DNA of 64,000 nt, from the NCBI RefSeq assembly GCF_014646195.1, contig NZ_BMMZ01000016.1:19511-83510 (forward strand), in the 5' to 3' direction. Within the stretch, counting starts at the first letter, position 1. The number at the start of each line of letters is the position of its first letter. Both the position numbers and the translations under genes were made by a program. The DNA is from Microlunatus endophyticus (GTDB lineage: Bacteria; Actinomycetota; Actinomycetes; Propionibacteriales; Propionibacteriaceae). Shown here piece by piece: positions 34,199 to 43,059 of the stretch. The notes beneath the pieces are model-generated. The model was given only the letters and a program-made list of their open reading frames with translations. It was not told the DNA's origin and searched no databases.

Positions 34199-36535
34199 TC
34201 AGCGGCTGGGCGCGGGATCCAGCAGATCGTGCAGCAGCCAGATCGCGGCCTGCTTGTCGAGCATCTGGTTGGCGTTGCCGCATTTGGGCGACACCACACA
34301 GGACGGGCAGCCCAGCTCGCAGCGGCACGACTGGAGCCGCCCGAGTGTCGCTTGCCACCAGTCCTCGGCAACCTGGTAGCCGCGCTCGGCGAATCCCGCG
34401 CCACCGGGATGGCCGTCGTGCACGAAGACCGTCAGTGTCCCGGTGTCGGGATGCAGGATCGTGGACAGGCCGCCGATGTCCCAGCGGTCGCAGGGGGCGA
34501 ACATCGGCAGCAAGCCGATCGCCGTGTGCTCGGCGGCATGGGCCGCCGAGCCCAGCTGTGCTGCCGTCAGGTCCAGCGAGGCGGCGTCGAAGGTCCACCA
34601 GGTGGCCGTCGTCCGCAGCCTCCGCTCGGGCATGTCCAGCGGCGTCTCGTCCCAGACGTCGGAGGTGACCTCGTCCCGGCGCAGGTAGCCGATCACCTGG
34701 CTGAAGACATCCACCTCGCCATAGTGCAGGATCCCGTTGCCGAAGGGTCGCTGTTGCAGCTCCTGGACGATCTGCACGTCGTGGGCGCCGCGCGGTTCGG
34801 TGTAGTAGCCGGTCCGGGCCGGCCGTACCAGCGCCTCGCACTCGTCCTGGTCCAGATCCTCGACCAGATAACTGTCGCCCTGATGCAGATACACCGCGCC
34901 CGGGTGCACGGTCCCGTCGGACCCGACCTGGTCGACCGTGCCCAGCACCCGGCCGCTGTCGATCTCGACGATCTCCACGACGGGGCCGCCCGCACCCCGC
35001 AGGTCGACGGCGTCGACGGCCCGCTCGGGCCGCGGCCAGAACCAACCGGCCGCCCGTTTCCGGACGACGCCCTGGGCCTCCAGCCGTCGCAGCACGGAGA
35101 TCATCTCCGGCCCGAACCAGACCCCGTCGGCCTCGGTGATCGGCAGCTCCTGGGCCGCCGCTGCCAGGTGCGGCCCGAGGACGTACGGGTTGGCAGCATG
35201 CAGCACGGTTTGTTCGACCGGCTCGTCGAACAACAGTTCCGGATGGTCGAAGTAGTAGGCGTCCAGCGGGTTGCGCGCAGCGATCAGCACGACCTGGGCA
35301 TCCCGTCCGGTGCGGCCCGCACGGCCGGCCTGCTGCCACAGCGCCGACCGGGTGCCGGGGAAGCCGCTGATGATCACCGCGTCCAGACCAGCCACGTCGA
35401 CGCCCAGCTCGAGCGCGTTGGTGGCGGCCAGCCCGCGCAGCGAACCGTCCTGGAGCCCCGCCTCCAGCGCTCTCCGGTCGGAGGCCAGATAGCCGGCCCG
35501 ATACGAGTCGATCCGGGCCTGTTCACCGCCGAGCGCCTCGACCTGCTCCTGGGCACGCACCGCCGTCAGCTCTGCCATCCGCCGACTCGGGATGAACGCC
35601 ACCGTCTGCAGCCCGGCGTCGACGAACTGTGCCATCAGATGCGCCGCCTCGTCGGTCGGATACTGCACCGGCTCCCAGAGCGTGAAGTCGACCGCGCCGT
35701 GCGGCGAGGCGTCCCGGTCCACCACGACCACCTGCTCGGCCGGACACCCCACCAGTTCCGAGGTCATCCGGTCCGCGCCGGTGACGGTCGCCGAGGCGAT
35801 GATGAAAACCGGGCTGGCGCCGTAGGAGGCACACAGCCGGCGCAGGCGGCGTACGACCTGGGCCACGTGACTGCCGAAGACGCCCCGGTAGCGGTGCGCC
35901 TCGTCGATCACGACATACCGCAGGTTGCCCAGGAAGGTCGCCCACCGGCTGTGGTTGGCCAGCATCGAATAGTGCAGGAAGTCCGGATTCGTCAGCACGT
36001 ACGCGGCGTGATCGCGGGCCCAGTCCCGCTCGGCCGTGTCCGAGTCGCCGTCGACAGCGGCCACCCGCCAGCCGCCTGGGCCCGGACGATTGGCCCCGAA
36101 TTCACCCGTGACCCGCAGCTGGTCGTGGGCCAGTGCCTTGGTCGGCGCCAGATAGAGCGCGGTGTGCGGACGGCGGGGCCGGATCAGCCGGGCCCGGGTC
36201 TCGGCCCGGGCGGTCACCGGCACCGGGGCGGTGGCAGCGGCACCGCCGTAGGTGGCAGCCATCACCGGCATCAGGTAGCCGAGCGTCTTGCCCGACGCCG
36301 TGCCGGTCGTGACGGCGACCGGGCGACCTCCGTAGGCCGCGTCGGCGACCGCGACCTGGTGGGTCCAGGGCCGCTCGATCCCGCGGGACCGGACGGTCTC
36401 GACGACCTCGGCCGGCAACCAGGCGGGCCAGTCGGCATGCTCGGCAGTCCGCTCCGGGAGCCGGTGCCGATGGCGTACCTGCTCGCCGTCGAGCAGCGGG
36501 CTGCCCGGCAGCGGGGACCGCACCGACGTATGCAC
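34199..36535 (-). CDS. DEAH-box helicase of the actinobacterial helicase/secretion neighbourhood (MrfA/YprA-like)
   Basis: A superfamily 2 helicase of about 778 residues. Visible motifs: GTASGKT (78-84, motif I), APTKALAHDQL (Ia), LTNPDFLH, VVIDEAHRYRG with DEAH (211-214, motif II), IIASATV (III), VAFIPSRR (IV) and WQQAGRAGRTGRDAQVVLIA (VI). The C-terminal region has the DUF1998-type cysteine group CRCELGCPSCVVSPKCG. MrfA of Bacillus uses a similar domain set in mitomycin repair, but the partner exonuclease gene is absent here. Start is uncertain: GTG 36535 gives the family length, and GTG 36523 is an alternative. The divergent neighbour is hppA. Confidence 0.88.
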   Translation of the reverse strand: MHTSVRSPLPGSPLLDGEQVRHRHRLPERTAEHADWPAWLPAEVVETVRSRGIERPWTHQVAVADAAYGGRPVAVTTGTASGKTLGYLMPVMAATYGGAAATAPVPVTARAETRARLIRPRRPHTALYLAPTKALAHDQLRVTGEFGANRPGPGGWRVAAVDGDSDTAERDWARDHAAYVLTNPDFLHYSMLANHSRWATFLGNLRYVVIDEAHRYRGVFGSHVAQVVRRLRRLCASYGASPVFIIASATVTGADRMTSELVGCPAEQVVVVDRDASPHGAVDFTLWEPVQYPTDEAAHLMAQFVDAGLQTVAFIPSRRMAELTAVRAQEQVEALGGEQARIDSYRAGYLASDRRALEAGLQDGSLRGLAATNALELGVDVAGLDAVIISGFPGTRSALWQQAGRAGRTGRDAQVVLIAARNPLDAYYFDHPELLFDEPVEQTVLHAANPYVLGPHLAAAAQELPITEADGVWFGPEMISVLRRLEAQGVVRKRAAGWFWPRPERAVDAVDLRGAGGPVVEIVEIDSGRVLGTVDQVGSDGTVHPGAVYLHQGDSYLVEDLDQDECEALVRPARTGYYTEPRGAHDVQIVQELQQRPFGNGILHYGEVDVFSQVIGYLRRDEVTSDVWDETPLDMPERRLRTTATWWTFDAASLDLTAAQLGSAAHAAEHTAIGLLPMFAPCDRWDIGGLSTILHPDTGTLTVFVHDGHPGGAGFAERGYQVAEDWWQATLGRLQSCRCELGCPSCVVSPKCGNANQMLDKQAAIWLLHDLLDPAPSR

Positions 36536-36634
36536 GCTCCCAGTGTCGCTCCCGGCACCGACAACGCCGCATCCAGACTGTGGCCGCGCTGGAGAATTGT
36601 GACCCGGATCATGCCTGGCGCAGTGGCGCACCGT

Positions 36635-36640
36635 TAGACT
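36635..36640 (+). promoter_or_regulatory. Candidate -10 element TAGACT for hppA
   Basis: TTAGACT stands out in the 181-base helicase/hppA gap, about 77 bases before the hppA ATG. No good -35 sequence is visible at the usual distance, so this is tentative. Confidence 0.3.
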
Positions 36641-36716
36641 CCGGGCAAGCTGCGCGCAACGGCGCGTCGTGGAGTCAGCCCCTAACTCTCTTCCCGCAGC
36701 ATCCAGGAGTGCATAT

Positions 36717-39062
36717 ATGTACGTTCCGACCGCGCTCGAAGTTTCACTGACGGCCGGCAACCTCACTGTGGTGGCGATCGTCGCCGTCATCGCCCTCATC
36801 GCAATGGCCATGGCACTGGTCTTCCGGCGACAGGTCCTGGTCGCCGGCGAGGGCACCGAGAACATGCGGACCATCGCCCAGGGGGTCCAGGAAGGTGCGT
36901 CGGCCTATCTCGGCCGGCAGTTCCGGACCCTGGGTGGTTTCGCCGTCGCCGCGTTCCTCTTGCTGCTCGCGCTACCGGCCCACACCGACACCGGCACGTC
37001 GCAGCTGTTGTTGCGGATCGCCCGCTCGATCGCCTTCCTCGTCGGCGCGTTCTTCTCCGCGATCATCGGCTACCTCGGCATGTGGCTCGCGGTCCGTGCC
37101 AACGTCCGGGTCGCCGCGGCTGCCCGGGAGGACGGTCGCAACCCGGCGATGCGGATCGCCTTCCGTACCGGCGCCCACGTCGGCATGTCGACCGTCGGCC
37201 TCGGCCTGCTCGGCGCATCCCTGGTGGTGTTGATCTTCAAGAGTGACGCCCCGACCATCCTCGAAGGCTTCGGCTTCGGCGCCGCGATGCTGGCCATGTT
37301 CATGCGGGTCGGTGGCGGCATCTTCACCAAGGCCGCCGATGTCGGCGCCGACCTGGTCGGCAAGGTCGAGCAGGGCATCCCCGAGGACGACCCGCGCAAT
37401 GCCGCGACGATCGCCGACAACGTCGGTGACAACGTCGGCGACTGCGCCGGTATGGCGGCCGACCTGTTCGAGTCCTACGCCGTGACCCTGGTCGCCTCGC
37501 TGATCCTCGGCAAGGCCGCCTTCGGCGCCGACGGACTGATCTTCCCGCTGATCGTGCCGGGCATCGGCGTGATCACCGCGATCATCGGAATCTTCCTGAC
37601 CCGGCCGCGGACCGGTGAGAACGGGCTGCGCACCATCAACCGGGCCTTCTACGTGTCGGCGGCGATTTCTGCCGTCCTGGTGGCGATCGCGTCCTTCGTT
37701 TACCTGCCGTCCAGCTTCGCCGCCCTGCACCTGCCGGCCGGTACGACGTACAACGGCCCGATCGACGACCCGCGGGTGGTCGCCCTGATCTCGGTGCTGA
37801 TCGGCATCCTGCTCGCGGTGATCATCCTGTCGCTGACCGGCTACTACACCGGCACTGAGGATCGCCCGACCCGTGATGTCGCCAAGACCTCGCTGACCGG
37901 TGCGGCAACCGTGATCCTGTCCGGCATCTCGCTCGGCCTGTCCTCGGCGGTCTACACCGCGCTGGTGATCGCGGCCGCGGTGTTCGGCGCCTTCCTGATC
38001 GGCGGTTCCGGCATCGTCGCGCTGTTCTGCATCGCGCTCGCCGGTTGTGGCCTGCTGACCACGGTCGGCGTGATCGTGGCCATGGACACCTTCGGCCCGG
38101 TCTCCGACAACGCCCAGGGCATCGCCGAGATGTCGGGTGATGTCGAGGGTGACGGCGCCCAGATCCTCACCGAGCTGGACGCGGTCGGCAACACCACCAA
38201 GGCGATCACCAAGGGCATCGCGATCGCGACCGCCGTCCTTGCGGCGACCGCGCTCTTCGGCTCCTACACCGACAACATCCGCGGCGTGCTCGGGGCGGCG
38301 TACACCAAGTTCACCGACCAGGCCGTGGTGTACGCCCCGGCCGTGCTGGTCGGGCTGCTCGCCGGTGCTGCAGTGGTGTTCCTGTTCTCCGGTCTGGCGA
38401 TCAACGCCGTCGGTCGCGCCGCCGGTGCGGTGGTCTTCGAGGTACGCCGCCAGTTCCGCGAGATCCCCGGGATCATGGAGGGCACCGGCAAGCCGGAATA
38501 CGGCCGTGTGGTCGACATGGTCACCAAGGATTCGCTGCGTGAGCTGGGAACTCCGGGCCTGCTGGCGATCATGGCCCCGATCGCGGTCGGCTTCGGCCTG
38601 GGTGCACCGGCGCTGGCCGGCTACCTGGGCGGTGCGATCGCTGCCGGCACCCTGATGGCGGTCTACCTGGCCAACTCCGGTGGCGCCTGGGACAACGCGA
38701 AGAAGATCGTCGAGGACGGCTACGCCGGCGGCAAGGGCTCGCCGGCGCATGAGGCCACCGTGATCGGTGACACCGTCGGCGACCCGTTCAAGGACACCGC
38801 CGGCCCGGCGATCAACCCGTTGATCAAGGTGATGAATCTGGTCGCCGTGCTGATCGCGCCGGCCGTCGTCTCGATGGGTTCGCTGTCCGATTCGCCCAAC
38901 GCGCTGCGCTACGTCATCGCCCTGGTCGCCTTCGCCGTCATCGTGGTGGTGGTCGTGATCAGCAGCCGTCGCGAGGTCGGCATCGCCGACGACGACGCCC
39001 CGACCAACGACAGCGGCACCGGCACGGGCGAGCCGGAACTCGCGGCGGACAAGGCGGAGTGA
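36717..39062 (+). CDS. hppA: Membrane-bound proton-translocating pyrophosphatase, K+-independent type
   Basis: Hydrolyses pyrophosphate and pumps protons across the membrane. ATG 36717 has AGGAG 9 bases upstream and gives 781 residues with about 16 helices. The PPi/Mg site is intact: DVGADLVGKVE (208-218), DNVGDNVGDCAGMAADL, and in the C-terminal half VGDTVGDPFKDTAGPAIN. GNTTKA (491-496) has Lys495 at the position that in K+-dependent enzymes is Ala, so this should be the K+-independent class. The cell can thus recover energy from biosynthetic PPi (for example from Acs), common in Propionibacteriales. The CPBP gene overlaps its stop. Confidence 0.95.
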   Translation: MYVPTALEVSLTAGNLTVVAIVAVIALIAMAMALVFRRQVLVAGEGTENMRTIAQGVQEGASAYLGRQFRTLGGFAVAAFLLLLALPAHTDTGTSQLLLRIARSIAFLVGAFFSAIIGYLGMWLAVRANVRVAAAAREDGRNPAMRIAFRTGAHVGMSTVGLGLLGASLVVLIFKSDAPTILEGFGFGAAMLAMFMRVGGGIFTKAADVGADLVGKVEQGIPEDDPRNAATIADNVGDNVGDCAGMAADLFESYAVTLVASLILGKAAFGADGLIFPLIVPGIGVITAIIGIFLTRPRTGENGLRTINRAFYVSAAISAVLVAIASFVYLPSSFAALHLPAGTTYNGPIDDPRVVALISVLIGILLAVIILSLTGYYTGTEDRPTRDVAKTSLTGAATVILSGISLGLSSAVYTALVIAAAVFGAFLIGGSGIVALFCIALAGCGLLTTVGVIVAMDTFGPVSDNAQGIAEMSGDVEGDGAQILTELDAVGNTTKAITKGIAIATAVLAATALFGSYTDNIRGVLGAAYTKFTDQAVVYAPAVLVGLLAGAAVVFLFSGLAINAVGRAAGAVVFEVRRQFREIPGIMEGTGKPEYGRVVDMVTKDSLRELGTPGLLAIMAPIAVGFGLGAPALAGYLGGAIAAGTLMAVYLANSGGAWDNAKKIVEDGYAGGKGSPAHEATVIGDTVGDPFKDTAGPAINPLIKVMNLVAVLIAPAVVSMGSLSDSPNALRYVIALVAFAVIVVVVVISSRREVGIADDDAPTNDSGTGTGEPELAADKAE

Positions 39063-40075
39063 GCGCACCAGGCGGGCTTCCCCCGGGTTACCCGGTCCCC
39101 GCCTGGGCCCGGGTCAAGGATCCGATGCCGACCCTGCCGGTCGAATACCAGCAGCTGGTCCGCGGCGGACGCTACGCCTGGTGGCGTCCGCTGCTGACGC
39201 TGTTGCTGTGCGTCGCGTTCGATCTTGTCGTGCAGGTGGTGGCCGGTTTCGTGGTCGGCGCGATCGCGGTCCTCACCGGTACCGACGTCAGCCGGGTCGT
39301 GCAGAAGCTGTCCGACACCAGTTCGATGGGACCGCTCACCTTCAGCGTGGTGATCATCGGTCTGGTCGGGCTGATCCCGTCGGCCATGTTCGCCAGCTGG
39401 ATCGTCAACGGGGTACGACCGCGCTACCTGGCCTCGGTGGCCGGTGGATTCCGCTGGCGCTGGCTGCTGCGCTGCCTGATGGTCACCGTGCCGGTCTTCG
39501 TGATCTACCTGGTGTTGCAGTTCGTGGTCGACTCGAGCACCAGCCCGCGACCGGCGCACTGGGGCATCCTGCTGATCATGGTGATCATCGGAATCCCGTT
39601 CCAGTCGGCCGGTGAGGAGTACGCCTTCCGCGGCCTGGTCCTGCAGAATGTCGGCGCCTGGTTCAAGAATCCGCGGATCGGGTTGATCGTTGCGATCATC
39701 CCGTCGATGATCTTCTTCGCACTGGCCCACGGCAGCCATGACCCGTGGGTCTTTTCCGACTTGGCGATCTTCGCGCTCTCGTCGTGCATCGCCGCCTGGC
39801 GGACCGGCGGCCTGGAAGCCTCGATCGCGCTGCACGCGACCAACAACGTACTGCTGATGATCGCCACGCTGCTCTTCGGCGGCTGGAACGCCGCCTTCGT
39901 CAGCTCGGCCACCGTCGGCAGCCCGATCGAGCCGCTGTCCACGTTGGTGGTCAACGGCCTGTGTGTCGCGCTGATCCTCTGGCAGGCCAAGCGCGTACGC
40001 CTCCAACGGCTGTACCACCCGCGGTCGCTGGTGGCGGGCCAGCCGGTGGGTGGCAACGCGCCACGGTGGCAGTAG
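39059..40075 (+). CDS. CPBP-family intramembrane metalloprotease
   Basis: A 338-residue polytopic protein with about eight helices and the three CPBP motifs: EEYAFRG (E186, E187, R191), FFALAHG (H224) and IALHATNN (H259). These residues form the buried metal site of Rce1-like proteases. Members process prenylated or signal proteins or act in bacteriocin self-immunity, and the substrate here is unknown. GTG start overlaps the hppA stop (GTGA), suggesting co-translation, although a functional link with the pump is not known. The polar N-terminus (PGGLPPGYPVPAW) is typical of actinobacterial members. Confidence 0.88.
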   Translation: MSAPGGLPPGYPVPAWARVKDPMPTLPVEYQQLVRGGRYAWWRPLLTLLLCVAFDLVVQVVAGFVVGAIAVLTGTDVSRVVQKLSDTSSMGPLTFSVVIIGLVGLIPSAMFASWIVNGVRPRYLASVAGGFRWRWLLRCLMVTVPVFVIYLVLQFVVDSSTSPRPAHWGILLIMVIIGIPFQSAGEEYAFRGLVLQNVGAWFKNPRIGLIVAIIPSMIFFALAHGSHDPWVFSDLAIFALSSCIAAWRTGGLEASIALHATNNVLLMIATLLFGGWNAAFVSSATVGSPIEPLSTLVVNGLCVALILWQAKRVRLQRLYHPRSLVAGQPVGGNAPRWQ

Positions 40076-40078
40076 CGC

Positions 40079-40957
40079 TCAGGACCGTACGTCGGCGGCG
40101 GAGCGTCCGAATCCCTCGGCCTCGAACGCCCGATCCAGGGTGACCATCAGTGCCCGCGCGGTCGGACGCAGCAGAACGCGGTCCATGATCACCACCGTCG
40201 GCAGCCCAAGCTCCGATCGGGCCCAGGCGGGAAGCGTGGCCACGGCACCTGCAGCCAGCACCCGGTAGCCGGCCCGGGCCGGACCGGAGATCGGCGGATC
40301 CCACAGCAGCAGCCGGGCGGCGTCCTGGGACGGTTCGCTGCCGCGGAGCAGCGGCCGGAAACCGGCCACCCGGCGATTGAGTTGGTCGTGGGTACGTGGT
40401 GGGTCGATGACCCCGAGCGCCTCGGCGGTGCGGGCGAAGTCGGCGAGATAGCGGTCGATCCGACTTGCGGGCAACGGGTTGCGCGCGAATGCCTGGTTGG
40501 CCGCCAGGAAGCTGTCCGCCTCGGCGACGTGGATCCACATCAACAACTCGGGATCATCGGCGCGGTACGGCGTACCGTCCGGCATCTGACCTGTGACGCG
40601 ATCGTGGATCCGGCGCACCAGGGCGATCTGCTCCCCGGCCCGGTCGACACTGCCATAGGTGGTGGCGCCGATGAACGCCGCCGTTCGGCGGAAGCGTCCC
40701 CACGGATCGGAGCGGTAGCCGGAATGATCGCTGACCGCCTGCATCGCCACCGGGTGCAACGACTGCAGCAACAGGGCCCGCAGGCCGCCGACCAACATCG
40801 CGATGTCGCCGTGCACCTCGCGGACCGGCGAGTCAGGTGGCAGCCACGGCTCGCCCAGGTCCGCTGCCCGGACGGCAGGTGACCCGCCCCCGGTGAGCCG
40901 GTCGGTGACCTCCCGGACCATCCGGGAACGCAAACTGCGTAACGGATTCCCCGGCAT
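40079..40957 (-). CDS. MpaB-like oxygenase (DUF2236 family)
   Basis: A 292-residue protein with the DUF2236 signature LLLQSLHPVAMQAVSDHS (His as probable heme ligand), RFRRTAAFIGATTYGS, and IHVAEADSFLAANQAF in the central helices; the family also includes latex-clearing and fungal MpaB-type oxygenases that bind heme. The distribution of His residues supports a metalloenzyme, but the substrate cannot be given. No signal peptide is visible, so it is probably cytoplasmic. It ends 4 bases from the CPBP stop (convergent) and is preceded by the palindromic repeat at 40987-41035. Confidence 0.82.
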   Translation of the reverse strand: MPGNPLRSLRSRMVREVTDRLTGGGSPAVRAADLGEPWLPPDSPVREVHGDIAMLVGGLRALLLQSLHPVAMQAVSDHSGYRSDPWGRFRRTAAFIGATTYGSVDRAGEQIALVRRIHDRVTGQMPDGTPYRADDPELLMWIHVAEADSFLAANQAFARNPLPASRIDRYLADFARTAEALGVIDPPRTHDQLNRRVAGFRPLLRGSEPSQDAARLLLWDPPISGPARAGYRVLAAGAVATLPAWARSELGLPTVVIMDRVLLRPTARALMVTLDRAFEAEGFGRSAADVRS

Positions 40958-40986
40958 GGATCCCAGGCTACCCAGCCGACCTCACG

Positions 40987-41035
40987 GATCCGCACCACGT
41001 GGCGCGATCCGCACCTGCTGCAGCTGGTGCGGATC
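40987..41035. repeat. Dispersed palindromic repeat, family 1, copy 2
   Basis: GATCCGCACC (40987-40996), a second GATCCGCACC (41006-41015), then TGCTGCAGCT and GGTGCGGATC (41026-41035) form a perfect ten-base inverted repeat with a ten-base loop. The last 30 bases match copy 1 (7464-7493) at 26 of 30 positions. A further GGTGCGG follows at 41045. Confidence 0.75.
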
Positions 41036-41077
41036 CCGGTACCCGGTGCGGCTCGCGTACGAGGAGGGCCAGGCGGC

Positions 41078-42313
41078 TCAGGCGTCGCAGGTCGCCGGCT
41101 CACGGCTGCCGGCGGCAACCGGGATCGGCTTCGGCACCTGGCGGCGTTCGATGATCACGGAGGCGATCGCCACCAGCAGCGACAGTCCGAGCATGATCAT
41201 CCCGGCGCCGATCGGGGAGCGGAAGCCCAGTCCTGCGGTGATGGCCAGGCCACCGAACCACGGACCGACGGCGTTGCCGACGTTGAAGGCGCTGGTGTTC
41301 ACAGCGGCAGCCAGCGTCGGCGCCGAGCCGGCGAATCCCATCACCCGGGCGTTCAGTCCGCCGGCGATCGAGAAGGCGGCCAGGGCGTACAAGATCATCG
41401 CAATGCCGACGCCGATCGGCGACGCGGAGGTCGCCAACAGCAGGCCGGAGGCGAGCAGGGTCGCGACCAGGCTGATGATCACATTCGCCAGCGGGCCGCG
41501 GTCGGCGAACCGTCCGCCGAGGCTGGTGCCCGCCAGGGCGCCGACACCGAACAGCAGCAGGTAGATCGGCACCCGGCCGACAGTGATCTGGGTGACGTTG
41601 ATCAGCAGCGGAGCGAAGTAGGAGAACGCCGCGAAGACGCCGCCCTGGAACAGTGCGGTGGTCAGCAGTGCCAGCCACAGCCGACCGGACCGGAAGACGC
41701 CGACCTCGTTGCGGATCAGTGCACCGAGGCGGACGGAGCTGCGGGTGTCGGTGTCGGGCACCAGCACTGCGATCGCAACGGCACTGATCGCAGTGGCGAT
41801 CGCGACGGCGACGAAGGCTGCGCGCCAGCCGTACCGCTCACCAAGCCAGGTCCCGGCAGGTACGCCGATCACGTTGGCGACCGACAGCCCGCCGACCAGC
41901 AGGGCCAGGGATCTGGCCAGCAGCCGCGGCCCGGCAAGCCGGGTGGCGACGACGGCCGAGGCCGACCAGAAGGTCGCGTACAACACCGCCGCGACGATCC
42001 GGGTGATCATCAGGCCGGCGTAGCCATGCATCAGGACGCCGACCAGGTGCATGATCACGTAGCCGCCGGCGGCGACCAGCAGCGTGAACTTGCGGGGCAG
42101 CCGCAAGGTCAGCACGGTCATCACCGGCGCGCCGATCATCATGCCGAGTGCGAATGCGGTGATCAACATCCCGGCGCGCGGCACGCTGACACCGAGATCG
42201 CGGGTCAGGCCGGGCAGTAACCCGGCGATCATGAATTCGGAGGTTCCCTGGGCGAAGATCGCGGCAGCAAGGACGTAGACCGCCAGTGGCGGCCTGGTGT
42301 TCGGGGAATTCAT
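41078..42313 (-). CDS. MFS drug exporter, Cml/Cmx chloramphenicol-efflux group
   Basis: A 411-residue, 12-helix proton antiporter. The first helices (LAVYVLAAAIFAQGTSEFMI, then AGLLPGLTRDLGVSVPRAGM) match the characteristic opening of actinobacterial Cml/Cmx chloramphenicol exporters, and GAPVMTVLTLRLPRK is the loop 2-3 motif. Its ATG overlaps the TetR stop (ATGA), so both proteins come from one message and the regulator most probably represses this exporter. Chloramphenicol is a family association; the natural substrate may differ. Confidence 0.85.
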   Translation of the reverse strand: MNSPNTRPPLAVYVLAAAIFAQGTSEFMIAGLLPGLTRDLGVSVPRAGMLITAFALGMMIGAPVMTVLTLRLPRKFTLLVAAGGYVIMHLVGVLMHGYAGLMITRIVAAVLYATFWSASAVVATRLAGPRLLARSLALLVGGLSVANVIGVPAGTWLGERYGWRAAFVAVAIATAISAVAIAVLVPDTDTRSSVRLGALIRNEVGVFRSGRLWLALLTTALFQGGVFAAFSYFAPLLINVTQITVGRVPIYLLLFGVGALAGTSLGGRFADRGPLANVIISLVATLLASGLLLATSASPIGVGIAMILYALAAFSIAGGLNARVMGFAGSAPTLAAAVNTSAFNVGNAVGPWFGGLAITAGLGFRSPIGAGMIMLGLSLLVAIASVIIERRQVPKPIPVAAGSREPATCDA

Positions 42314-42906
42314 CGGCTCAGCAACTGGGAGAGGGCGGAGGTGAGGGTGCGGTCGATCCTCGCGTCGTCGCCCTGGTCGGTGTGGACCCGGCCGGCGATC
42401 TGCAGACCGTTGATCATGGCGTGCAGCATCCCGGCAAGTTCGGCCGAGCCGATGGTGCTGGTGATCGAGCCGTCGGCCTTGCCGCGCTCGATCAGTGCGG
42501 TCAGGGTGGCGGTGTAGCGGTCGAGATTCTGCCGGGCCAGTTCGGCGATCTGCGGGTCGTCGTCGCCGAGCTCGACCGAGGCGGCCAGGACCATGCAGGT
42601 CCGGCGGTCGGCTGCGTCCCGCTGCTGCTCGATGGTGTCGCGCAGCATGGCCTCGACGACCTCGCGACCGGTGCCTTCGGCCGCCAGGAAGCGTTCGGCG
42701 CGGCCCCGGCCGGTGTCGTCGTAGCGTTGCAGCGCGGCCTGGTACATGGCGGCTTTGTTGCCGAAGGTGTTGTAGAGGCTGCTGCGGGACAGACCGGTGC
42801 CCGAGCACAGGTCGTCGGTGGAGGTGGCGGCATAGGAGCTGCTCCGGAACTGCTCGATCGCCGCATCGACGACGGTCTCGGTACGGAAGCCGCGAGGGCG
42901 AGACAT
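42310..42906 (-). CDS. TetR-family repressor of the adjacent MFS exporter
   Basis: A 198-residue regulator: N-terminal helix-turn-helix (about 8-55; STDDLCSGTGLSRSSLYNTFGNKAAMYQAAL in two parts) and an all-helical ligand domain with Cys in RRTCMVLAASVELG, which resembles the AcuR/NemR-like TetR_C group. It is the first gene of the operon with the exporter. The near-perfect palindrome at 42929-42944 lies 23 bases before its ATG, where a repressor would block its own promoter. The inducing ligand cannot be inferred. Confidence 0.9.
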   Translation of the reverse strand: MSRPRGFRTETVVDAAIEQFRSSSYAATSTDDLCSGTGLSRSSLYNTFGNKAAMYQAALQRYDDTGRGRAERFLAAEGTGREVVEAMLRDTIEQQRDAADRRTCMVLAASVELGDDDPQIAELARQNLDRYTATLTALIERGKADGSITSTIGSAELAGMLHAMINGLQIAGRVHTDQGDDARIDRTLTSALSQLLSR

Positions 42907-42928
42907 GGCGGCAACCGTACCAGGGTTA

Positions 42929-42944
42929 TGGACTGATCTGTCCA
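42929..42944. promoter_or_regulatory. Putative TetR operator upstream of the TetR-MFS operon
   Basis: TGGACTGATCTGTCCA is a 16-base palindrome with two central-flank mismatches, length and form typical of TetR-family operators. Position just upstream of the TetR gene supports autoregulation. Confidence 0.6.
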
Positions 42945-43059
42945 GAATCTGATTCGTGAGACGCTGGGTCCCCGGGAGCGGACTCTGTGCGTCCTCTGGA
43001 ATGCTGCAGCGTACGCTCTGCTTCGGCGGGCTGATCAGGCTTCAGACGAGGGAGTGCTC

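Noticed and set aside
39059..40075. Phage abortive-infection gene, since CPBP proteins are sometimes labelled Abi
   Set aside because: The protein is a CPBP membrane protease coupled to hppA; nothing in the sequence or context supports phage defence.
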